A stretch of DNA of 18,942 nucleotides from an uncultured Bacillaceae bacterium (GTDB lineage: Bacteria; Bacillota; Bacilli; Caldalkalibacillales; Caldalkalibacillaceae), in NCBI GenBank assembly GCA_937967685.1, contig CALBTX010000055.1, forward strand, positions 1 through 18,942, written 5' to 3'. A program made the translations under genes and the position numbers. Positions 14,222 to 18,942 of the stretch are shown in pieces (positions within the stretch are counted from its first letter, which is position 1; every line of letters begins with the position of its first letter). The notes under the pieces were generated by a model. It was not told where the DNA came from. It made no database searches and was given only the letters and a program-made list of their open reading frames with translations.

Positions 14222-14267
14222 AAAAAAACTCTTTCTTCCCATGGGTCATGTTTGGGACGAAAGAGTT
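14222..14267 (-). terminator. Terminator/attenuator hairpin in the alaS leader
   Basis: On the minus strand AACTCTTTC (14267-14259) pairs with GAAAGAGTT (14235-14227), and inside it, after one mismatch, TCCCA pairs with TGGGA. A run of seven T residues (14228-14222) follows and then, directly, the alaS AGGAGG site. The upstream promoter at 14297-14326 must read through it to reach alaS. The 5' arm can alternatively pair with CGAGAG (14276-14271) in a weaker hairpin with a 5-base loop, a possible antiterminator. No T-box sequence is seen. Confidence 0.8.
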
Positions 14268-14296
14268 GCACTCTCGCACAGGGACATTATGACGTT

Positions 14297-14326
14297 ATTA
14301 TAGCGATAAGGCAAAGAACCTGTCAA
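14297..14326 (-). promoter_or_regulatory. Sigma-A promoter of alaS with consensus hexamers
   Basis: TTGACA (14326-14321) and TATAAT (14302-14297) on the minus strand are both perfect and are separated by 18 bases. The -35 box overlaps the last codons of the upstream yrrI gene. Transcription should begin near 14290, giving a leader of about 80 bases. Confidence 0.85.
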
Positions 14327-15429
14327 TCTTGGGAAGTGTCTTGCGACGGATCGCTTCTATGGGTCCGATACCTCCTGACGTGCAGCACGGTATTGACAAT
14401 GATCACTTTGAGCACGACAAAGACAGGGACGGCCAAAATCAGACCGAGCACGCCCCCGATTTCCGCCCCGATCAGCAAAGAGAATATAATCATCACGGGG
14501 TGGATGCGCAGCCTTTTGCCGACAATATACGGACCGAGCAAATTTCCCTCCAACATTTGAATGACAAAATTGACCAAGACAACCCATATGATCAAGGAGG
14601 GGTCCGTGAGGAGCGCCACCAGAAGGGCGGGCGCCGCACCGATAAACGGACCGAAATAAGGAATGACGTTCATGATGCCAACAATGGAAGCCAAAAACAG
14701 CGGATAGGGCAAACCGATGAGGTAATAGCCCGCTCCCGCCAGCATACCGACGATGAAGCTAACGGTGATTTGTCCGCGAATATATTGGCCGAGAGAACGG
14801 TCAATGTCTCTCCATAAAACGAAAACGCGTTTTCTCATTTTGCGCGGGACTAAAAAATAAACCGATTTTTGCAGTCCCTCCACATCCCGCAAGAAATAAA
14901 AAGAAAGAAAGGGAACAACCACCAAGGTAAATATATTGCCAAACCAGTTCGCCACGGCCAAAATCATGTCTTGAAATTCCCGGCGAATGCGGTGCTCTAA
15001 ACTGTCGTTGACTTGATCAAGGGTCCTATGTATCCCATACGGAAGCTGTTCAATCTGACCGTCCATCAGTTGCAGCCAGTGGCCGATCTGTCGTTCAATG
15101 CGGGGCAATTCTTCAACCAATTCCTTGACCTGGGACACAAAAACGGGCACACCCTTCCAAAAGATGATTGAAACGATGCCCAGCATAAGCAATAGTAAAA
15201 GAATGATCGCATGGGTCCGTTGTAAATGAAATTTCATCAGAGCGTGCACCAAAGGATTGAGGAGGTAAGTCATGATCATGGCCAAAATTAAAGGCGTGGC
15301 CACCGTTTGAAACAAGTGCCAAAGCGGCTCTAAATGGGGACCAAGCAAAAAGAGCAAATAGGCGGCGATAAGCGCCAAAACGATGCTGCCTGTTCCGATT
15401 AAGGTGCGCATGGAGAAAAGTACATGCAT
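14323..15429 (-). CDS. yrrI: AI-2E family transporter (YrrI-like permease)
   Basis: Multi-pass membrane protein of the AI-2E exporter/PerM superfamily. Members are linked to export of autoinducer-2 or to Na+/H+ antiport; the substrate of this one is unknown. The 368-residue protein has paired N-terminal membrane segments, a long soluble region (about 105-185) after the third, and the conserved C-terminal block with PLFLASIVGIMNVIPYFGPF and NLLGPYIVGKRLRIHPVMII. The ATG at 15429 lies 8 bases after GAGGAGG; an upstream reading to 15504 runs through a hairpin and is rejected. It is directly upstream of alaS, as in B. subtilis. A strong terminator-like hairpin abuts its ribosome binding site. Confidence 0.92.
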   Translation of the reverse strand: MHVLFSMRTLIGTGSIVLALIAAYLLFLLGPHLEPLWHLFQTVATPLILAMIMTYLLNPLVHALMKFHLQRTHAIILLLLLMLGIVSIIFWKGVPVFVSQVKELVEELPRIERQIGHWLQLMDGQIEQLPYGIHRTLDQVNDSLEHRIRREFQDMILAVANWFGNIFTLVVVPFLSFYFLRDVEGLQKSVYFLVPRKMRKRVFVLWRDIDRSLGQYIRGQITVSFIVGMLAGAGYYLIGLPYPLFLASIVGIMNVIPYFGPFIGAAPALLVALLTDPSLIIWVVLVNFVIQMLEGNLLGPYIVGKRLRIHPVMIIFSLLIGAEIGGVLGLILAVPVFVVLKVIIVNTVLHVRRYRTHRSDPSQDTSQD

Positions 15430-15444
15430 CGGTGTGTCCTCCTC

Positions 15445-15482
15445 AAAAAGCCAGCCCTTCCTCCGAAGAGGAAAGCCTGGCT
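15445..15482 (-). terminator. Terminator-like hairpin with UUCG loop before yrrI
   Basis: On the minus strand two 15-base arms (15482-15468 and 15463-15449) pair with a single mismatch and one G-T wobble around a C(TTCG)G tetraloop, which is very stable in RNA. A five-T stretch (15449-15445) follows, then GAGGAGG and the yrrI start. It may end the recD2-yrrD-zinc ribbon-yrzQ transcript or act as an attenuator for yrrI. No strong promoter is visible between 15483 and 15550. Confidence 0.8.
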
Positions 15483-15550
15483 GCTCTCTGGACTCATGGG
15501 CCATCCTGTTTGCAAAAAAATGCCAAATGGAACTTTTTAGAAGGCAATGA

Positions 15551-15739
15551 TTATATTCTGACCCGTCTGCGCAACCTGTGCACCATGTGCATCATGCTGT
15601 CATAAACATCATCGACCATTCCATTTGTCATGCGACCAAGTCGTCTCAGGCCACTGGGGCGCATCCTCCTTCTCATCCAGCGCAAAACGGTCAATGACAA
15701 TCCCGCAATGGCGAGCCAGGAGGTCATTCGTCTATTCAT
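15551..15739 (-). CDS. yrzQ: YrzQ/DUF3918-type small basic protein
   Basis: A 62-residue protein starting MNRRMTSWLAIAGLSLTVLR, like the DUF3918 (YrzQ) family, which also begins with MNR..TS and a short hydrophobic segment. That segment (about 6-20) could be a membrane anchor. The rest is rich in arginine and methionine (WMRRRMRPSGLRRLGRM, MMHMVHRLRRR) and carries a high positive charge. The function is not known. It lies 18 bases after the zinc-ribbon gene and before yrrI, the place yrzQ holds in B. subtilis. GGGGGA is 6 bases before the ATG. The longer C-terminal half than in short family members is notable. Confidence in the gene is higher than in the family name. Confidence 0.72.
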   Translation of the reverse strand: MNRRMTSWLAIAGLSLTVLRWMRRRMRPSGLRRLGRMTNGMVDDVYDSMMHMVHRLRRRVRI

Positions 15740-15757
15740 GACAAATCCCCCAACCTT

Positions 15758-15958
15758 TCACGAAGTTCGGACTTTCATCTCTTCTTCATCAAACAAATCA
15801 TTGAGAGAACTTAAAGTCCCGTCTTCTTCAATTTGATACACATCAAATTTGTCTTCTTCCAGGGAGAATTCAATGAAACATCCCCAGCAATAATACTGGT
15901 GATTGCCAATTTTACCGATATCTTTACGCTTGCAATTGGGGCAATATAATTGAGACAC
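15758..15958 (-). CDS. Small zinc-ribbon protein of unknown function
   Basis: A 66-residue protein with CPNC and, after 17 residues, CWGC: two CxxC pairs that form a likely zinc ribbon. An acidic C-terminal half (EFSLEEDKFDVYQIEEDGTL, LFDEEEM) follows. It is placed between yrrD and yrzQ, where B. subtilis carries a small uncharacterised gene (possibly yrzR; I am not certain of the match). Start: the GTG at 15958 lies 8 bases after GGAGG and is preferred. The ATG at 15964 lies only 2 bases after it and would add two residues. Nucleic-acid or protein binding is conceivable from the zinc ribbon but not shown. Confidence 0.8.
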   Translation of the reverse strand: MSQLYCPNCKRKDIGKIGNHQYYCWGCFIEFSLEEDKFDVYQIEEDGTLSSLNDLFDEEEMKVRTS

Positions 15959-15987
15959 CTTCATTTCCTCCTATAGGGTACATCCGT

Positions 15988-16494
15988 TTACGGACGGAAG
16001 TCAGCATGCGGAACTGCAGAACTTTGGTGAATGACAAATGCGTCTTTACCAAACATGATTTTGTCCGGATGCTGTACGACGTGCCGCCCTTCCGTTAAAT
16101 CAGCCAGAAAACCGTCCGATATTTCGTACCCTATAATATTTCCCATTTTTTCCTGAAAGTATACATCTTCCAGGATCCCCAATTGCTTTCCATTGGAGGT
16201 GACGACCGGATGACCCGTCATGTGTTGGTCCCCTTTAAAAAGCGCATACCATTGTTTAGATTTGTCTTCCGGTAAAGGTTCAGGGGCACCATTGGCCATC
16301 ACCAGATCTTCGCCGATGGAGTGAATACGCGTGACCGGTAAAAATGGAGGGGCACCAAACCATTGTTTTTTTTCCAACAGCAGTCCTTGAAGCCGGCCTT
16401 CCCGATCAAAAAACAGATCGGAGACGACACCGATCATCTCCCCGGAGTGGACGTCCATCATTTGAGCGCCAACGATATCACGGGCCCTGCGCAC
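15988..16494 (-). CDS. yrrD: PRC-barrel domain protein (YrrD-like)
   Basis: About 168 residues containing two PRC-barrel units: the first around MMDVHSGEMIGVVSDLFFDREGRLQGLLLE (about 11-41) and the second around VVTSNGKQLGILEDVYF (about 97-113). PRC barrels are small beta-barrels found in photosynthetic reaction centre H subunits and in RimM; the role of YrrD is unknown. Start: the ATG at 16503 touches the AGGAGG site, leaving no spacing, so the in-frame GTG at 16494, 9 bases downstream of it, is chosen and gives MRRARDIVG. It lies 48 bases after recD2 and 23 to 29 bases before the zinc-ribbon gene, in the same order as B. subtilis. Confidence 0.88.
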   Translation of the reverse strand: MRRARDIVGAQMMDVHSGEMIGVVSDLFFDREGRLQGLLLEKKQWFGAPPFLPVTRIHSIGEDLVMANGAPEPLPEDKSKQWYALFKGDQHMTGHPVVTSNGKQLGILEDVYFQEKMGNIIGYEISDGFLADLTEGRHVVQHPDKIMFGKDAFVIHQSSAVPHADFRP

Positions 16495-16542
16495 GGAAAA
16501 CATCCTCCTTTCCGTACGTTCCTAGTATGCCGTTGAAAAGCA

Positions 16543-18897
16543 TCAATCATGACTAGGATTACTTTCCAAGCCGGGGAGCCATTCCAGCAAAGTGTCTTTT
16601 AACGACGTATGGCGCTCAGCCACATCATGACGACGGACCGCATATTCAAGCGCCTGTTCCTCACCGCAGAGGATCAAATACTCTTTGCTCCTCGTGATGG
16701 CTGTGTAAATCAAATTTCGGCGCAGCATGCGAAAGTATGAGCGAACAACAGGGAGGACGACAATCGGAAATTCGCTGCCTTGCGCCTTATGGACCGAACA
16801 ACAGTAAGCCAACGTTATTTGCTGAAAATCACTGCGGGAATAGGTCACTTCTGTCCCATCAAAAGAGACGACAAGCTGATCTTGCTTGTCGACACTCTCC
16901 TTGGAAAAAACAATGGCGCTCACCTCACCGATATCCCCGTTATAGACACCTTCCTCAGGGTTGTTGACCAGTTGTAACACTTTGTCCCCCACGCGAAACG
17001 TCTGTTCTTTGAAACGCAATTCCCGCTTGTTTTCTTCAAGCGGATTAAATTCTTCCTGCAACGCTTTGTTTAAGGCATCAATGCCTGCTTCACCCCTGTA
17101 CATCGGGGCTAACACTTGAATATCTTTTGGCGTGTATCCTTTGCGCATGGCAGCGGAACAGACCTGGCGGACAACTTCGACAATGCCGGCGCTGTCCGCA
17201 GCAAAAAACCGTCTGTCCGCCTGAGGATCGGACAAGTGCTCCGGCAACCGGCCCTGTTTGATCTCGTGCGCGAGCGTAATAATGGAAGAACCTGAAGATT
17301 GGCGGAAAATATCTTTCAGTTCCACGACCGGCACACGGCCACTCTCCAATAAATCCTTTAACACCTGTCCGGGGCCAACGGATGGCAGCTGATCTTCATC
17401 GCCGACCAAGACGACCTTCATCCCCGCCGGCAGCGTTCGAAACAGCTGATTGGCCAGCCACTGGTCCATCATCGATGTTTCATCGACAATGAGCAAACGT
17501 CCGGAAATCGGATTATCTTCCGTATGTTCAAACGTCTGCCCTCCCTGCCAGCCCAACAAACGATGGATGGTGACGGCCGGGATCCCCGTCGCCTCCTGCA
17601 TTCTTTTCGCCGCTCTTCCGGTCGGCGCCACTAATATGACGGGAAACGGTTCACCCTTGTGCGCATATTCTTTCGGATCGAGTGACATCCCGTGAAGATC
17701 GGCGTAAATCTCACAAATACCTTTGATGACGGTCGTTTTCCCTGTTCCGGGACCACCGGTTAGAATCATGATCGGGGATTGAAGGGCTTTTTCAATCGCT
17801 TCCCTCTGACTCGGCGCATAGGCGATCCCTAAACGTTCTTCCAATGAACCCAGCGCAGCGTAAAATTCACGGCGATCCAGCTCCTCCCGGGATGTTTGCA
17901 ACAGCTCCTTCACTTTCCTGGCGAAACCTTTTTCCGCAAAAAAGAGGGAGGGTAAATAAATGCGTTCTTCCTCAATGATCAGTTTACCTTCTTCCCCCAG
18001 TTCAATCAGCTGACCGGCGATCATTTCTTCATCGATCTGAACGCAGCGGGCTTCACCTGCCTCGTCCAGCTGACCGTCCGGTCTGTCTTCTCCGCTTTCC
18101 GCGTTCAGTCTTTCGTTCACTTCTCTTACAAAATCTGGCAATGGGAAAAAGACGTGACCGTTCTGTTCCGCTTGTTCCCACAAAAAATAAATACAGGCGG
18201 CCCTGATTCGCAGCGGCGAGTCGCGTTCGATGCCCATCGCCCGGGCAATCGCATCCGCACGCCGAAACCCGATGCCTTTAATATCTTCAATCAGCTGATA
18301 AGGATTGTCCTGCAATACGTCCAGAGCCCGTTCCCTATACTCGCGGTAAATTTGGACCGACAAAGCCAAACCGATGCCGAATTCACTCAGCTTGACCATG
18401 ATCTGTTCCAGTCCTTGGTGTTCGAGCAAGCGTTCATACAACGTCTGCCGCGTTTTTTCCTGCAGTTTCGGCACTTGCTTCAACACTTCCGGATTTTCCA
18501 AAATGAGCTGAATCGCGTTTTCCCCCAGTATATCGACGATACGGGAAGCCGTTTTGGGACCGACTCCCGGAAACAAATCGCTCGCTAAATAATGTATCAG
18601 TCCTTCTTTCCCGCGGGGGATGTCCTTCCTCAAGTGATCCACCTGATACTGCCTGCCAAAGCGGGGGTGATGCGTCATTTTTCCCCAAAACGTGTAAACC
18701 TCCCCTTCAAACAGGGAGGGATAGTACCCAACGACGGTGATCTGCCGGTCCTCTATATTTTCCGTCGTTTCAATAATGCGGATTTTGGAGACTGTATACA
18801 AATTTTCCGGGTTGTGATACACTTCATGCACCAGTCTGCCTTTAATATAGGCCCGTTTTTCATCAAATAAAGCGAAGGATGTTTGGATCGGCTCCAT
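16543..18897 (-). CDS. recD2: RecD2 family ATP-dependent DNA helicase
   Basis: Superfamily 1B 5'-3' DNA helicase that works without RecBC and helps in DNA repair and replication fork progression. The 784-residue protein has the RecD2-specific N-terminal region with helix-hairpin-helix-like parts (LFPGVGPKTASRIV about 108-121 and IKGIGFRRADAIARAMGI about 206-223). Helicase motifs follow: GGPGTGKTT (381-389), APTGRAAKRM, VDETSMMD (471-478), VGDEDQLPSVGPGQVL, VHKAQGSEF and YTAITRSKEYL near the end. An acidic low-complexity stretch at about 266-286 looks like a lineage-specific insertion. The ATG at 18897 is 6 bases after AAAGGAGAG; an in-frame extension upstream to 18936 is less likely. The promoter lies outside the window. 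Confidence 0.96.
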   Translation of the reverse strand: MEPIQTSFALFDEKRAYIKGRLVHEVYHNPENLYTVSKIRIIETTENIEDRQITVVGYYPSLFEGEVYTFWGKMTHHPRFGRQYQVDHLRKDIPRGKEGLIHYLASDLFPGVGPKTASRIVDILGENAIQLILENPEVLKQVPKLQEKTRQTLYERLLEHQGLEQIMVKLSEFGIGLALSVQIYREYRERALDVLQDNPYQLIEDIKGIGFRRADAIARAMGIERDSPLRIRAACIYFLWEQAEQNGHVFFPLPDFVREVNERLNAESGEDRPDGQLDEAGEARCVQIDEEMIAGQLIELGEEGKLIIEEERIYLPSLFFAEKGFARKVKELLQTSREELDRREFYAALGSLEERLGIAYAPSQREAIEKALQSPIMILTGGPGTGKTTVIKGICEIYADLHGMSLDPKEYAHKGEPFPVILVAPTGRAAKRMQEATGIPAVTIHRLLGWQGGQTFEHTEDNPISGRLLIVDETSMMDQWLANQLFRTLPAGMKVVLVGDEDQLPSVGPGQVLKDLLESGRVPVVELKDIFRQSSGSSIITLAHEIKQGRLPEHLSDPQADRRFFAADSAGIVEVVRQVCSAAMRKGYTPKDIQVLAPMYRGEAGIDALNKALQEEFNPLEENKRELRFKEQTFRVGDKVLQLVNNPEEGVYNGDIGEVSAIVFSKESVDKQDQLVVSFDGTEVTYSRSDFQQITLAYCCSVHKAQGSEFPIVVLPVVRSYFRMLRRNLIYTAITRSKEYLILCGEEQALEYAVRRHDVAERHTSLKDTLLEWLPGLESNPSHD

Positions 18898-18942
18898 CCT
18901 CGGCTCTCCTTTAATCCTTTTTCGATCGATCATCATCTGTCG

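Noticed and set aside
14211..14330. T-box riboswitch upstream of alaS
   Set aside because: The leader is only about 80 bases long and lacks the conserved T-box AGGGTGGNACCGCG-like sequence and specifier stem.
18154..18588. Plus-strand open frame of 144 codons opposite recD2
   Set aside because: Antisense to well-supported helicase coding sequence and has no supporting signals.
1..18942. Phage, insertion sequence, transposon or toxin-antitoxin module
   Set aside because: No transposase, integrase, terminal inverted repeats, target duplications or toxin-like genes are visible; all genes fit housekeeping or osmolyte functions.
1..18942. tRNA or rRNA genes
   Set aside because: I found no cloverleaf-like segment with a GTTCRANNC T-arm or ribosomal RNA core sequence in the gaps between genes; a tRNA-scanning program would settle this.

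Overview
This is a chromosomal segment of a low-to-moderate GC Gram-positive (Bacillales) bacterium. Three things point there: strong AGGAGG-type ribosome binding sites, frequent GTG/TTG starts, and a gene order that closely follows the recD2-yrrD-yrrI-alaS-yrzL-yrrK-yrzB-yrrL...greA-yrrR block of Bacillus subtilis. Ectoine synthesis plus an ectoine-type uptake system suggests a salt-tolerant, possibly haloalkaliphilic species. The species itself cannot be named from this sequence. Every gene I can support lies on the minus strand, so transcription runs from high to low coordinates.

Right part (about 18.9 kb down to 6.3 kb): the conserved housekeeping block. In transcription order it holds recD2 (DNA helicase), a PRC-barrel protein (yrrD-like), a small zinc-ribbon protein, a tiny basic YrzQ/DUF3918-type protein, an AI-2E family membrane protein (yrrI-like), alaS, ireB (yrzL), ruvX (yrrK), a DUF1292 protein (yrzB), mltG, greA and a class B penicillin-binding protein (pbpI/yrrR). 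The yrrM, yrrN, yrrO and udk genes that separate mltG from greA in B. subtilis are missing here. Terminator-type hairpins follow yrzB and greA. Two further terminator-like hairpins sit directly against the ribosome binding sites of yrrI and alaS, which makes them attenuator candidates. The alaS promoter has consensus hexamers, but its leader is far too short to be a T-box.

Left part (about 6.2 kb down to 0.1 kb): an osmolyte module. ectA-ectB-ectC encode the route from aspartate semialdehyde to ectoine and have a good sigma-A-type promoter in front of ectA. Immediately downstream is a four-gene polar amino-acid-type ABC importer whose composition and motifs match EhuBCDA, the ectoine/hydroxyectoine importer: binding lipoprotein, two permeases, ATPase. 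It ends at a clear intrinsic terminator. Synthesis and re-uptake of one compatible solute therefore sit back to back on the same strand. No ectD hydroxylase or dedicated regulator is in the window.

The least ordinary features are two 15-bp-period repeat arrays about 2 kb apart. One lies inside the mltG cytoplasmic N-terminus and gives a histidine every five residues in an acidic tail. The other lies in the greA-pbpI gap, where it forms an 80-codon open extension in frame with greA after its single stop codon. Other points worth checking are the lack of a standard start codon for ehuC, a triple 9-bp motif upstream of ehuB, and the two leader hairpins.
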